Source: Planctomycetota bacterium
GTDB taxonomy: Bacteria > Planctomycetota > UBA8108 > UBA1146 > JAJFFE01
Length of the DNA: 64,000 bases
Assembly: GCA_021776775.1 (NCBI GenBank)
Contig: JAJFFE010000231.1
Coordinates: forward strand, 110,944 to 174,943
Reading direction: 5' to 3'
The notes beneath the pieces were generated by a model, which saw only the letters and a program-made list of their open reading frames with translations, was not told the origin of the DNA and did no database searches. The position numbers and the translations under genes were made by a program. Each line of letters begins with the position of its first letter. Positions within the stretch are counted from its first letter, which is position 1. This document shows, piece after piece, positions 28,402-38,488 of this stretch.

Positions 28402-30597
28402 TTGATCGTTTTTCTCTTGTCGGCGGCGCTCACGGCTCCTTGGTTGGTCACCGACTCCATGGTCGAGCGACTTGCCCGAGTCTCGTCTTCCGCTAACCCG
28501 CGCACGAACGCGTTCCTCAATCGGCAGCGGGTTGAGATGCTCGCCCGCTACGCCAAGACGCTCAAAGATCCTGGCAGGCAGTTCAAAGCGAAACACGATG
28601 CCGCGGACGAGCGCGTCAAGTCGGGAGATGCGGCGGGAGGAATAGTAGAACTCGAGGGGCTGCTCGCTCTTCTACATGATTCGCTTGCCAAGCCCCCGCT
28701 CGTCGTCGAACTGGCGGTGCGCGAGAGCCTCGCCGTGGCATGCCTGCGCCTCGGCGAACAAGAGAACTGCGTCGACCATCACGGTGCCGATTCGTGCATC
28801 TTTCCCATCTCAGGATCGGGTTTGCATGCGCGACCACAGGGCTCGCGGAAAGCGGTCGAGCATCTCACGTGGCTTGTCGAGAAACAGCCCGCCAAGCCAA
28901 GGTACCGCTGGCTGCTGAACCTGGCCTGCATGACACTCGGAGACTACCCGGATGCCGTGCCCGCGGAGGCTGCCATCCCTCCGGACCTCTTTGCGTCGGT
29001 CTACGATGTTGGCCGTTTCCATGATGTTGCCAGCGCGGTGGGGCTCGACACGGTAGGCCTGGCCGGTGGCGCGAACCTGGATGACTTTAACGGCGACGGA
29101 TGGCTCGACGCGTTCGTCACGTCGTGGGGACTGGCGGATCCGTGTCACCTCCTTATCAATCGCGGCAACGGCACCTTTGAAGATCGTACCTCGGCATGGG
29201 GACTCGACGGCATCGTCGGCGGCTTGAACACATCTCACGCCGACTACGACAACGACGGCGATCTCGACATCCTCGTTCTGCGCGGGGCATGGCTCATGAA
29301 ATCGGGCCGCCACCCGAACTCGCTTCTTCGAAACGACGGCGGTCGGTTCACCGACGTGACGATAGAGTCAGGTCTGTTCTGCGAGCATCCGTGTCAGGCC
29401 GGCGAGTGGGGAGACTTCGATCGAGACGGTGACCTCGATCTCTTCATCGGCAACGAGTCGTCGAAAAACGAGATTCACCCTTGTCAGCTCTTCGAGAATC
29501 AGGGCGATGGCACTTTCCGTGACATCGCATCTGAAGTGGGGCTCGCCCACGTCGCGTTCGTCAAAGGAGCGAGCTGGGGTGACTACGACAACGACGGCGA
29601 TCTCGACATCTACTTGTCGTCCATGGCGTCGAAGAATGCGCTCTACGAGAACCTCGGGCGAGACGCCACGTCGAAGAAGTGGAAGTTTCGTGACGTCACT
29701 GCTCTAGCCGGGGTTGCCGAGCCGTCGACGAGCTTCGCGACTTGGTTCTGGGACTACGACAACGACGGATGGGAAGACTTGCTCGTCTGTTCCTTCGGTA
29801 GCTTCACTCAGAACATGCTCGATGATGTCGCGGCGGACTATCTCAAGAAACCTCATCGCGACGAGTGCTTTCGTCTGTACCGCAACCTCGGTACGAAGAA
29901 GTTCGCCGAGGTCAGCGATCGAGTGGGCCTTCGTCGGGCCACCATGGCGATGGGCGCAAATTTCGGCGACATCGACAACGACGGGTACTTGGACCTCTAC
30001 GTAGGAACCGGGCAACCGGATCTGGGGACTCTCGTTCCCAATCGCATGTTTCGTAACGCCGGAGCCGCCCGCTTTCAGGACGTCACGACGTCTGGAGGGT
30101 TCGGTCACCTTCAAAAAGGACACGGCGTCGCGTTCGGTGACGTTGATCATGACGGTGATCAAGACGTCTTCATCGTCATGGGCGGCGCGTACGACGGCGA
30201 TGTCTACATGAACGTGCTGTTCGAGAACCCCGGGCACGGTAACCAGTGGATCACCCTCGAGCTTCGCGGTACGCAGTCGAATCGGTCTGCGATAGGTGCT
30301 CGTGTTGCCGTCGAGTTCGATACCCAAGCTGGGCGCCGCGTTGTTCATCGCACCGTCAACACGGGGGGCAGCTTTGGCTGCTCGACGCTTCGCCAGGAGA
30401 TCGGACTTGGCGACGCCACCGGAGTCGCTACCGTCCGTGTGCGATGGCCCGCCGGCGTCGAGCAGACCTTCGACACCATCGAGATGAATCGCCACTACCA
30501 ACTCGTCGAAGGCGATCCGGCAGCGAAAAAACTCGTTCGCCCCAAGGCTCAGTTGGGCGGCAAGGCGGAGTCCCGACCAGCCTCGCGTCCGAAGTGA
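28402..30597 (+). CDS. Secreted FG-GAP/UnbV (CRTAC1-like) protein with helical N-terminus
   Basis: The frame is open from 28306, but GGAAGAGG sits 5 nt before the TTG at 28402, which starts a credible signal peptide (IVFLLSAALTAPWLV). That gives 731 residues. Residues about 30-190 are mainly helical and TPR-like. Residues about 195-620 carry FG-GAP repeats (DFNGDGWLDAFV, DYDNDGDLDILV, DFDRDGDLDLFI, DIDNDGYLDLYV). Residues about 625-710 are UnbV/ASPIC (NRSAIGARVAVEF, TGGSFGCSTLR). The C-terminus is a Pro/Lys/Arg tail. It diverges from the TPR/FG-GAP operon. Role in surface assembly inferred only. Confidence 0.85.
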   Translation: MIVFLLSAALTAPWLVTDSMVERLARVSSSANPRTNAFLNRQRVEMLARYAKTLKDPGRQFKAKHDAADERVKSGDAAGGIVELEGLLALLHDSLAKPPLVVELAVRESLAVACLRLGEQENCVDHHGADSCIFPISGSGLHARPQGSRKAVEHLTWLVEKQPAKPRYRWLLNLACMTLGDYPDAVPAEAAIPPDLFASVYDVGRFHDVASAVGLDTVGLAGGANLDDFNGDGWLDAFVTSWGLADPCHLLINRGNGTFEDRTSAWGLDGIVGGLNTSHADYDNDGDLDILVLRGAWLMKSGRHPNSLLRNDGGRFTDVTIESGLFCEHPCQAGEWGDFDRDGDLDLFIGNESSKNEIHPCQLFENQGDGTFRDIASEVGLAHVAFVKGASWGDYDNDGDLDIYLSSMASKNALYENLGRDATSKKWKFRDVTALAGVAEPSTSFATWFWDYDNDGWEDLLVCSFGSFTQNMLDDVAADYLKKPHRDECFRLYRNLGTKKFAEVSDRVGLRRATMAMGANFGDIDNDGYLDLYVGTGQPDLGTLVPNRMFRNAGAARFQDVTTSGGFGHLQKGHGVAFGDVDHDGDQDVFIVMGGAYDGDVYMNVLFENPGHGNQWITLELRGTQSNRSAIGARVAVEFDTQAGRRVVHRTVNTGGSFGCSTLRQEIGLGDATGVATVRVRWPAGVEQTFDTIEMNRHYQLVEGDPAAKKLVRPKAQLGGKAESRPASRPK

Positions 30598-30658
30598 CGG
30601 TTCGAAATCGTCCGTGTCGTGCCGCCGTCCGTGAGCACGGACCCGTGATTCATCGACG

Positions 30659-33600
30659 TCACCGAGCGTGGGCGCGCCGAATCAACTCGGTGCGCGCCGC
30701 TTGGCGCTGTTCGCTGGTCAAGCCTTCGAGCGTTCCGCCAAGACTCTCCTGCGACCTCATTTCTCGAGATAGCGCTACCCAGCGATCGACGTCGCGCCGG
30801 CTCGCCATGCGAGTCCGCGTATCCCAAACCTTCAACGTTGCGTCGCCGGATCCCGTGACCAGGCGCGTGCCGTCGGGGGTCCAAGCAATCGAGTAGACGA
30901 ACGAGTCGTGGGCGCGCCACTCGAGTTGCTGGGTGTAGTACTTCGTTTCGTAGAGCAGCACGCGCCCTTCTCTGGTGCCGACGGCGAGAACGCGCCCGTC
31001 GGGACTATAGGCGCAGCAATACGGAAGGAACTCGAGTTCCCGGTCAGCCACGGCCGTACCCGTGCCCAACTCCAGGACGTCCAACTGTCCGGCTCTCGAC
31101 ACCCCGTGCTTACCGCGCACCACTGCGACCTGGGGCTTCGTGGGATGGAGCGACATACCCTCGGCCGAAGGGCCAGAGTCCACGAGGTACTGCCAACGCT
31201 CCCCCGGCAAGGATCGTGGCAACGTGGCGAGTTGCGGTTTCGGAGGATAGAACGCCACGGACGCACGATCTCCGTTCATCTGAGCGTGCTGGCTCAACCG
31301 CGCCCGGCCTTCGGGTTGGAGCGCTTCGACGAACGCGTCGAGTAGCTCCAAATGCCGTTTCTCGTGGCCAGGGAGACGCGCGGCGACGTCGATGTCGCCG
31401 GTCAACAGGTTCCAGTCGATCAGCGAGATGTACGGCCCGTCGTACGACGTCGTCACAACGAGACGGTCGTTGTTCGGGCTGAATGCCATGAGCGCGTCCC
31501 AGCTGCCGGGGTCGTGCACCGTTCGTCTTAGGGTGGCGACCTGCGCGGCGGTACGGGTGTCCCAAATGCGAATCCAGGGATCGAGCGGCGCCGATGACGC
31601 GACGAGACTGCCATCGTTCGAGACGGCGAGGTGATAGATCCAACCGGGATAGCTTACCGGCGAGTCAGGAACCGGTGGGCCCTCCGGTTGTCCATGACCG
31701 CGAAAGGTAACGCAGCGATGATCGCGATCTACCTCACCGGTCCCCGCTTCTTCGGGATCGACCTCGAAGATCTGCGTCCGGGCGTATCCACTAAAGATCG
31801 CCAACCGTCGGCCCGAGGGTGACGGATTGACCGTGCACGCGACGTTCGCTTCGAAGAAGAGGTAACCGTGCCCACCGCCTAGGTCGGTCGAGAGCGGCTC
31901 GCACCGAAGGGGCTCGCCCGTCTCCGTGTCGCCGAGCCACCAATGGGCGTTGCGCCCGACCGCGACGTATCGGCCGTCTCTCGGGTAGCGGAACTCGTAG
32001 TACGATGAGACCTGGTGGGTGAATCCCTCGGCAAAGGGTTGGTCCACGGTGATCTCGCCCCCATCGTCGGGCAGTGAAACACGTCGCCATGTCCGCAGAG
32101 CGTTCGTTTCGGCTCCGGCCAACGGTCCGTCGTGGAGGATCACTCCGCCGCGCACCGGAGAACCGGTCGCTTGCTGCCCGGCTTCGATCGAGTGGCGAAG
32201 TCGCACCCCGCCTGTCGCCACGTCGAGCACGGTAACCGAGTCCTTCTTGTTGACCACGACGTGCTTACCATCGGGGCCGAGCGCGGCTCGCTCTTTGTTC
32301 AGTAGACCGGGGATCTCGAGAACCGACTCGCCGTCGACGTGAACCTCGGCCCGGTTCGCGGTGCGGTAGGACAACACCGTCCGACCGTCGTCGCTGACCT
32401 GCCATTCGCGCAGAACACCCCCTCCTTCGTCTTCGGGTTCGGTACTCCAGTGGTGGAGCGGAGCGCGGCTCAGCACTCTCTCTTCATGCAGGTCGAGAAG
32501 CAGGACGTCGTCGTCCACTCTCGCCACCACCACTCCGCCGGTGCTGCACGACCAAAAGTCGATGAGCCCAGAGCCCTCGAACAGTCGCTTGACGATTCGA
32601 TGTTCAACGAGGGAGTAGAGAAGCAACGACTGCGTCTCTCGGTCGTGAATGACCAGGTGATCGTCGTCCGCGAAGTAGACCCGTCCGACCGGCGCCTCGA
32701 CGATGGTGGGAGCAGCGCGATGGAGAAATCGCCACGCGACCCCACGCGCTTCGCTCGGAACAAGTTGCAACTGCGCGGCGGCGTCACGCGCTCGATCCGC
32801 AGCCAAGAGAACCTGCGTCGACTGAAGCAGCCCATTGATCGCGTCGTTCGCTTTGCGGTCAGCCAAGTCTCGTTGGTCGCGCGCTTGCGCACCAAAGATC
32901 AGCGCAAGGATCAACCCGATCGTTAGCGCAACGATCGCAACCGTTGCGCCGCCGACCAACGCTCGGTGTCGCCGGGTGAACTTCCGCACGAGATAAAGCC
33001 GGGTCGGCGCGCGCGCCACGATCGGCTCGTTGGCCAGGAATCGACGAATGTCAGCGGCCACCGTGCTTGCCGTCGGGTAGCGCCTGGTGCACTCCGACTC
33101 CAGCGCTTTGCCCAAAATTGTCTCGATGTCTCCGCGCAGGCTCGGGTCGAACGTGCTGGCGCGCGGTGGATCACTACTGACGAGGAGATGCACTGCCTTC
33201 GTCAGCGACAAGTTTTCGATCTCTCGCGGCAATCGACCGACCAGCAACTCGAACCCGAGCACGCCAAGCGCATACACGTCGACTTGTGGCGTGATTGCGT
33301 CTTCGGCCTGTTCGAGCTGCTCGGGAGCCATGTAGGCGAGCGTTCCCACCAGCTGCCCTTCCTCGGTCACCACGGTCGAGAGCGTCGCCGATTGACTCGA
33401 CGTGCGCGCGATGCCGAAGTCGAGGATGCGCGGGTGCCCGTGCGCGTCGACCAATACGTTGTCGGGCTTCAGGTCGCGGTGGATCACCCCGCGGTCGTGC
33501 GCGTACTGGACCGCGTCTGCCACCTGTGCGAGCAGCTCTAGACGCGCCCGTCGGTCGAGGTTGTTCCTATCACAGTGCGATCGCAGATCGACACCGTCGA

Positions 33601-34129
33601 CGAGCTCCATGGCGAAGAACGGCTGCGGACCGCGTCCGAGGTCGTATGTCCCCGCTTCGTAGATGGCGGCAATGCCGGGATGTTTGAGTTGGCCGAGGAC
33701 CTGCGCTTCTTGGCGAAAACGACGCAGTCGATCGACCGTCGCATGCATGGGATGAAGCAGCTTGATCGCGACGCGACGACGAGGTGACTCTTGCTCCGCC
33801 TCGTAGACGATACCCATCCCGCCCTGACCGAGCTGACGGACGATTCGGTAATCACCGATGCGATCGGGAAGCCACGGCGTAGAGGCATTCGCAGAAGAAG
33901 CGTCGTACACTCCGTCGAGTTCTCTGCGTCGATCTTCGAGTTTGCCCTCGGCGAAGTCGTCGTCGGACTCCTCCAACCCGGCGGCGAGCAAAGCGTCGAC
34001 CCTGGATCGCAGGGCAGGGTCCGCACCGCACTCGGCATCCAGATACGCGGCACGTTCGGAGGCGGCGAGTGTGCGAGCGTGATTCACGATGTCGAACATG
34101 CGCGCGTAAGAACCGGCGTCGTCATTCAT
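30659..34129 (-). CDS. Transmembrane Ser/Thr protein kinase with WD40-like propeller
   Basis: The frame is open to 34342, but the ATG at 34129 (MNDDAGSYARMFD) behind GACGGAG gives the usual N-terminus, 1156 residues. The kinase spans about 94-365: glycine loop LGQGGMG, Lys123 in VAIK, HRD at 217-219 with DLKPDN, DFG at 237-239, GTLAYMAPEQ; all catalytic residues are present. A membrane helix follows at about 391-413, then a short helical part with the motif SEARGVAWRFLHR. A long strand-rich region follows, whose clearest WD40 unit is near the C-terminus (FVYSIAWTPDGTRLVTGSGD). The external propeller is the probable sensor. It lies 37 bp downstream of its sigma factor. Confidence 0.92.
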   Translation of the reverse strand: MNDDAGSYARMFDIVNHARTLAASERAAYLDAECGADPALRSRVDALLAAGLEESDDDFAEGKLEDRRRELDGVYDASSANASTPWLPDRIGDYRIVRQLGQGGMGIVYEAEQESPRRRVAIKLLHPMHATVDRLRRFRQEAQVLGQLKHPGIAAIYEAGTYDLGRGPQPFFAMELVDGVDLRSHCDRNNLDRRARLELLAQVADAVQYAHDRGVIHRDLKPDNVLVDAHGHPRILDFGIARTSSQSATLSTVVTEEGQLVGTLAYMAPEQLEQAEDAITPQVDVYALGVLGFELLVGRLPREIENLSLTKAVHLLVSSDPPRASTFDPSLRGDIETILGKALESECTRRYPTASTVAADIRRFLANEPIVARAPTRLYLVRKFTRRHRALVGGATVAIVALTIGLILALIFGAQARDQRDLADRKANDAINGLLQSTQVLLAADRARDAAAQLQLVPSEARGVAWRFLHRAAPTIVEAPVGRVYFADDDHLVIHDRETQSLLLYSLVEHRIVKRLFEGSGLIDFWSCSTGGVVVARVDDDVLLLDLHEERVLSRAPLHHWSTEPEDEGGGVLREWQVSDDGRTVLSYRTANRAEVHVDGESVLEIPGLLNKERAALGPDGKHVVVNKKDSVTVLDVATGGVRLRHSIEAGQQATGSPVRGGVILHDGPLAGAETNALRTWRRVSLPDDGGEITVDQPFAEGFTHQVSSYYEFRYPRDGRYVAVGRNAHWWLGDTETGEPLRCEPLSTDLGGGHGYLFFEANVACTVNPSPSGRRLAIFSGYARTQIFEVDPEEAGTGEVDRDHRCVTFRGHGQPEGPPVPDSPVSYPGWIYHLAVSNDGSLVASSAPLDPWIRIWDTRTAAQVATLRRTVHDPGSWDALMAFSPNNDRLVVTTSYDGPYISLIDWNLLTGDIDVAARLPGHEKRHLELLDAFVEALQPEGRARLSQHAQMNGDRASVAFYPPKPQLATLPRSLPGERWQYLVDSGPSAEGMSLHPTKPQVAVVRGKHGVSRAGQLDVLELGTGTAVADRELEFLPYCCAYSPDGRVLAVGTREGRVLLYETKYYTQQLEWRAHDSFVYSIAWTPDGTRLVTGSGDATLKVWDTRTRMASRRDVDRWVALSREMRSQESLGGTLEGLTSEQRQAARTELIRRAHAR

Positions 34130-34166
34130 GCCCGGCACTCCGTCAATACGCGCACGATCATGGGCA

Positions 34167-34721
34167 TCACGCCGACAGCTCGGTTCGCAGCCACGAGCGT
34201 GCCATGAACCAGTCACCCTCGATGGTGGTGTGAGACACGCCGAGCACGGTGGCCGTCTCACCGATCGACAGCCCTCCCAGAAAACGAAGCTCGACCACCC
34301 GCGCATGCCGATCGTTGAGGGCCCCGAGCCGTTCCAGCGCATCGCTCAAGTCGAACAGATCGACGCCGCCTGCAGTCGCCGCACTCAACTCATCCGACAG
34401 CGTCACGCGATGGTTGCTGCCGCCGCGCTTCTGGCGACCCAGTCGCCGCGAGTGATCGATGAGGATCCGCTTCATGGCACGGCTGGCGATGGCGAAGAAG
34501 TGGATGCGGTTGTCGAGTTGGTCGAGATGTGGCGCGAGCTTGATCCACATTTCGTGAACGAGCGCGGTGGGCTGCAAGGTGTGACCGCTTCGTTCGCCCG
34601 CGAACAGCCCCCCCGCCACTGTGCGCAGTTCGTCATAGACGAGCGCGAGCAACGAGTCGCCGGCAGACTCCTCACCGGCGCGGACGTTCCGCAGAAGCTT
34701 GGTCACAGTTTTGGGGTTCAC
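34167..34721 (-). CDS. ECF sigma factor (Sigma70_ECF type)
   Basis: The frame runs to a TTG at 34760, but a GTG at 34721 (then NPKTVTKLLRNV) fits the family's usual N-terminus and gives 184 residues; neither has a strong ribosome-binding site. Region 2 includes LVHEMWIKLAPHLDQL and IHFFAIASRAMKRILIDH. Region 4 includes VELRFLGGLSIGETATVLG and the recognition helix VSHTTIEGDWF. Upstream of, and probably co-transcribed with, the WD40-type kinase, its likely regulator. Confidence 0.9.
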   Translation of the reverse strand: MNPKTVTKLLRNVRAGEESAGDSLLALVYDELRTVAGGLFAGERSGHTLQPTALVHEMWIKLAPHLDQLDNRIHFFAIASRAMKRILIDHSRRLGRQKRGGSNHRVTLSDELSAATAGGVDLFDLSDALERLGALNDRHARVVELRFLGGLSIGETATVLGVSHTTIEGDWFMARSWLRTELSA

Positions 34722-35052
34722 AGCGTTCTCGTCTTCGCTCGGCGTGACAGAGATCGTCAATCGTCGGGCGCGGGCAAGAGCGCCGGAAAGGCGAGTTTAG
34801 CGCTTCTAGCGAGCCTGCATAGTTGGACTATCGAACGGGACGATCGACCCACCGCGGTTCCTCCCTCGCCCGGGGAGCCCCGTTGTCACACTCCTCATCC
34901 AAGCAACGACTTACGTCGTTTCCATTGGGAGTCCTCCCGGCGTTGGCGCACTTCCCCCTGACGGCCAATGGGCCGCGCGCGACGACTCCCCCCTGCCTTC
35001 GGGAGCACGTCCGCGCCACCAGTTCTTGGAAGGCGACTACGAGGAGTGTGCG

Positions 35053-38000
35053 ATGCAACGACATAGTCGAGGAGCGAACAGACACGGGTTGGGGATAAGG
35101 TTCCTCTTTGGAACGGCTCTCCTCTTGACCATCACTATCGGGCAACTGCACGCGCAGACGTGCCCTTTGAAGATCGGGAGCATTGCCGCGCCTCGAAGCG
35201 GCTTCGCGATAGAGACGGCTCCGTACTTCGAGCAGTTCCGCTCATTGTTGGGGTCCAACTTTGACCTCAGTTTCGTCGGACTTCCAGACCTCTTGGCGCC
35301 TGAGATGGCGGACTTGGACCTTCTTGTCCTACAGGCGAACGAATTCCCTCCGCAAGCGGGAGAGCTCGCCGCACTCATGACGTTCATCCAAGACGGTGGA
35401 ACCGTCCTCATGAACCCGGCGCCCCACGCCGCCAGTCAAGAGCCGAACTCGGATCTATGGTTGGCCCCGCTGTCGCTCGACATGATCCCCGCGACCTCTT
35501 CGTCCTCGGTCGTGACGTTCCCGGTCATCACTTCCACCGACCCGGACGTGGCCGCAATCGTGAACGGCTCTTTCGGTCCCGTATTGAACTTCCGTAACCG
35601 CTACGTCGGGAGCTTCCAGCCGACCGGCGTTAGCACCTTCGAAGATGTCGGCGTGGTGTCGCTGGCGGGAGGCGGCAATCCAAATGAATCGGTCTTGAGT
35701 CTGGTCCCGCGCGGCACCTACGGGACGGGCCAAGTCCTGATCGTGACGAACTTCCACGTCTTCATCGACCCCGAGGACATCACCGGGGGTCTGATGGATA
35801 CGCAGGACAGCCAGGTCTTGCTGCTGAATCTTGTCGACAGCGCGACCGAAAGCTGCTCGCCGGTAGGACCGACGCCCTACCAAGACGCCGTCCTCGCCGA
35901 CAGCCCCGTTTCGTACTGGTCGTTCGAAGAGACCTCCGGAACGATCATCCACGACCAGCAGGGACTCAACGACGGAACGTTGGTTGGTGCACCGATCCTC
36001 GACCAACCCGGATCGCCGGGCGGCGGACGGTCCATTCAGTTCGCGAGCGGCGGATTCGTCGATATCGCCAACGACCCGAGCATCACCTTCACGGATACCT
36101 TCTCGATCGAGATGTGGATCAACCCCACGAACCTCACGAATCAAATGTACATCGTCGACAAGAACTACGACGAGTACTCGGTCATCCTGGGCTATCAGCC
36201 GGGCAACACGAACTTCTTCCAGAGCGGCTACATCAACGGCGGCGTCGCCTCGCAACTGCCGGTATCCATCGGCAACTGGCACCACGTCGTCTACGTCAAG
36301 GACGCCAATGGCCTGGCCGACAACTGGCGCGGGTATCTCAACGGCTGTGAGTTCTTCGTCGAAACGGCGAACTTCACGCTGACACCCAACCCGAACGGCA
36401 ACGGCGATCTTCACCTAGGGAGCTCGCGGAACTTCTTCAACTACCTGGGTTACCTCGACGAGGTGGCGGTTTACGACTACGCCCTCAGTGCGGGCAGCGT
36501 ATCCGCGCACTACGAAGCGGCCACCGGCATGGTCTGCCCGCTCGATGCTCCGCCGATCGCCGATGCCGGAATGGACTTCACCGCTCTGGAAGGCCAATCG
36601 GCCGTCACGCTCGACGGTACCGCGAGCAACGACCCCGACAGCGATCCGCTGGACTACCAGTGGACGCAACTGAGCGGCACGTTGGTCACGCTGTCCGGCA
36701 ACACGACGGCGCAGCCGGCGTTCGACGCGCCGATCGTTGGCGTCGCAGGAGAGATCCTCACGTTCGAGCTCGCCGTGACGGCCAACGGAGTGACGGTCAC
36801 GGACACCGTCGACGTCGGCATCATGGACACCGCGGTGGCGGACCTATCCGAGGTCTCGGCCGACCCCGAGATCATCTCCGCGTTCGGCGGACTCTCGACC
36901 ATTACGGTCACACCTCGCAACTTGAGTGGTGATATCGTCGGCCCGGGAGCCCTCGTCACTCTGACGACTACCGGCGGAACGCTGCTCGGTTCGCCGGTCG
37001 ACCAAGGCGACGGAACCTACACGCAAGATCTCGAAGGCGTGCTCGGAACACCGTTCGGTCAAGTCTCCGCGATCGCTAACGGAGCGCTACTCGACACCAT
37101 GCTGATCGTCTCGTTCGTCGAGGTCGACCCGGACCTGAGCACCATCACCGTCGACGACGGCACCGCGTTCTTGGGTGCCATTCGCACCGTGACCGTCACT
37201 CCACGTGACGACTTCGGCGCTCTGCTTGGTACGGGCCTCCAAGTGGTCATCGACACCACCGTCGGCGACCTCATCGGTTCACCGTCGGACAACGGAGACG
37301 GAACGTACACGCAAACCATCGAAGCGACCATGCTCGGCACCGCGGCGATCACCGCCACGGTCGATCTCTTGCCACTGGCCGTCAGCGCGTCGCTGACCAT
37401 CACCGATCCCGCAACTCTGGGTGACGTGATTGGCGCCGAAGCGGACGAGACGCTCCACGTCTACGCGTCGATCCAGGAGGCGGTCAACAGTGTCACGGCG
37501 GACAATCTCGTCGCGATCTACATCGCCCCCGGTATCTACGCCGAGACGGTGAAGATCAAGAACCTGTCCGGCCTCACGATCGAAGGACTGTCGGCGACCG
37601 ACCCGGTGATCGTCGACGGACTCAAGCTCGTCAGTAGCCAAGACATCACGATTCAGTACCTCGAAGTGGACGCGCAGTACAGCTGTCGACACGGCGTGAT
37701 CATACGCGGCCGGTGTGCGGCAAACTCGAACGTGACACTTTCTGGACTCTACGTTCACAACGCACCGCACAACCGCCAGGGCGTGGTGGTACGACGCAAC
37801 AACAGCAACGTGACCATCGCGGACTGCACGATCTCGGACAACGGTCGCAACGGAATCGCGCTGCGACGCGAAGGCGGTGACCACCTCGTCATCGGCTGCA
37901 CGATCTCGAACAACGGTCGCAACGGCATCCGAGTGGGCCGCAACGTGACGGTGTCGATCGAGTGGAACACGATCGTCAACAACGGTACCGCGAGCGGTAA

Positions 38001-38193
38001 CGGCGGCGGACGTTACGGCGTCCTGCGACAACGAGCGTGCAACGGCGGGCAACCCGAGAACATCACGCTGATCCAGAACGTGTTCTCCGGGAACTGCGGC
38101 AAGGTCGTGAACAACAAGTCGGATACCGATCTACGCAACTACGATCAGATCATCGACGCGACCGACGACCAGCCGGGCTACCTGCCTATGTAG
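35053..38193 (+). CDS. Secreted mosaic protein: LamG, PKD-like, two Ig-like and parallel beta-helix domains
   Basis: GAGGAG lies 6 nt before the ATG at 35053, giving 1046 residues and a signal peptide ending HAQ. Domains in order: a Rossmann-like N-terminal domain (about 30-270); a LamG/concanavalin-like domain (about 280-500; SFEETSGTIIHDQQG, FSIEMWINP, NWHHVVYV); a PKD/REJ-like domain (about 505-600; ADAGMDFTALEGQSAVTLDG); two invasin-like Ig repeats (about 605-790; both with GSPxDxGDGTYTQ); and a right-handed parallel beta-helix (about 805-1040; DCTISDNGRNGIALRREGG, GCTISNNGRNGIRVG). No dockerin. This looks like an adhesin or a polysaccharide-binding surface protein; lyase activity cannot be judged from the helix alone. 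A strong terminator follows. Confidence 0.87.
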   Translation: MQRHSRGANRHGLGIRFLFGTALLLTITIGQLHAQTCPLKIGSIAAPRSGFAIETAPYFEQFRSLLGSNFDLSFVGLPDLLAPEMADLDLLVLQANEFPPQAGELAALMTFIQDGGTVLMNPAPHAASQEPNSDLWLAPLSLDMIPATSSSSVVTFPVITSTDPDVAAIVNGSFGPVLNFRNRYVGSFQPTGVSTFEDVGVVSLAGGGNPNESVLSLVPRGTYGTGQVLIVTNFHVFIDPEDITGGLMDTQDSQVLLLNLVDSATESCSPVGPTPYQDAVLADSPVSYWSFEETSGTIIHDQQGLNDGTLVGAPILDQPGSPGGGRSIQFASGGFVDIANDPSITFTDTFSIEMWINPTNLTNQMYIVDKNYDEYSVILGYQPGNTNFFQSGYINGGVASQLPVSIGNWHHVVYVKDANGLADNWRGYLNGCEFFVETANFTLTPNPNGNGDLHLGSSRNFFNYLGYLDEVAVYDYALSAGSVSAHYEAATGMVCPLDAPPIADAGMDFTALEGQSAVTLDGTASNDPDSDPLDYQWTQLSGTLVTLSGNTTAQPAFDAPIVGVAGEILTFELAVTANGVTVTDTVDVGIMDTAVADLSEVSADPEIISAFGGLSTITVTPRNLSGDIVGPGALVTLTTTGGTLLGSPVDQGDGTYTQDLEGVLGTPFGQVSAIANGALLDTMLIVSFVEVDPDLSTITVDDGTAFLGAIRTVTVTPRDDFGALLGTGLQVVIDTTVGDLIGSPSDNGDGTYTQTIEATMLGTAAITATVDLLPLAVSASLTITDPATLGDVIGAEADETLHVYASIQEAVNSVTADNLVAIYIAPGIYAETVKIKNLSGLTIEGLSATDPVIVDGLKLVSSQDITIQYLEVDAQYSCRHGVIIRGRCAANSNVTLSGLYVHNAPHNRQGVVVRRNNSNVTIADCTISDNGRNGIALRREGGDHLVIGCTISNNGRNGIRVGRNVTVSIEWNTIVNNGTASGNGGGRYGVLRQRACNGGQPENITLIQNVFSGNCGKVVNNKSDTDLRNYDQIIDATDDQPGYLPM

Positions 38194-38231
38194 TTTCGCA
38201 AGGGAAGTGGCCTATTCAGCCAACATTTATT

Positions 38232-38265
38232 GGGGCGGGACTCGTAGGAGTCCCGCCCCTTTTTC
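38232..38265 (+). terminator. Strong intrinsic terminator after the beta-helix gene
   Basis: A perfect 12-bp stem GGGGCGGGACTC / GAGTCCCGCCCC with a GTAG tetraloop, immediately followed by TTTTTC. It starts 38 bp beyond the stop codon at 38193. The opposite strand has no T-run, so it works in one direction. Confidence 0.93.
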
Positions 38266-38488
38266 TTGTCCACAGCGTGTGGAACAGCCATTGAGGAGAC
38301 TTTAGCCCGGACTGTCCGCGGTTGAGGTGAGGCCGAAAAGTGCAGGTGCGGTGAGTGGTGAAGTTCGGCGGAAGCCATTTCGCGCGATGGCCTGGATACC
38401 GCAAAGAGTAATGACACCAGCGCGAGCGCGATATGGAAAACTGCGGCATCCGCGGTCCGGCCGAGATCACCCTACGAAGGATCGCCGG

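Noticed and set aside
30627..30642. Hairpin GTCCGTG-AG-CACGGAC between convergent genes
   Set aside because: The loop is two bases and there is no T-run; likely chance in GC-rich DNA.
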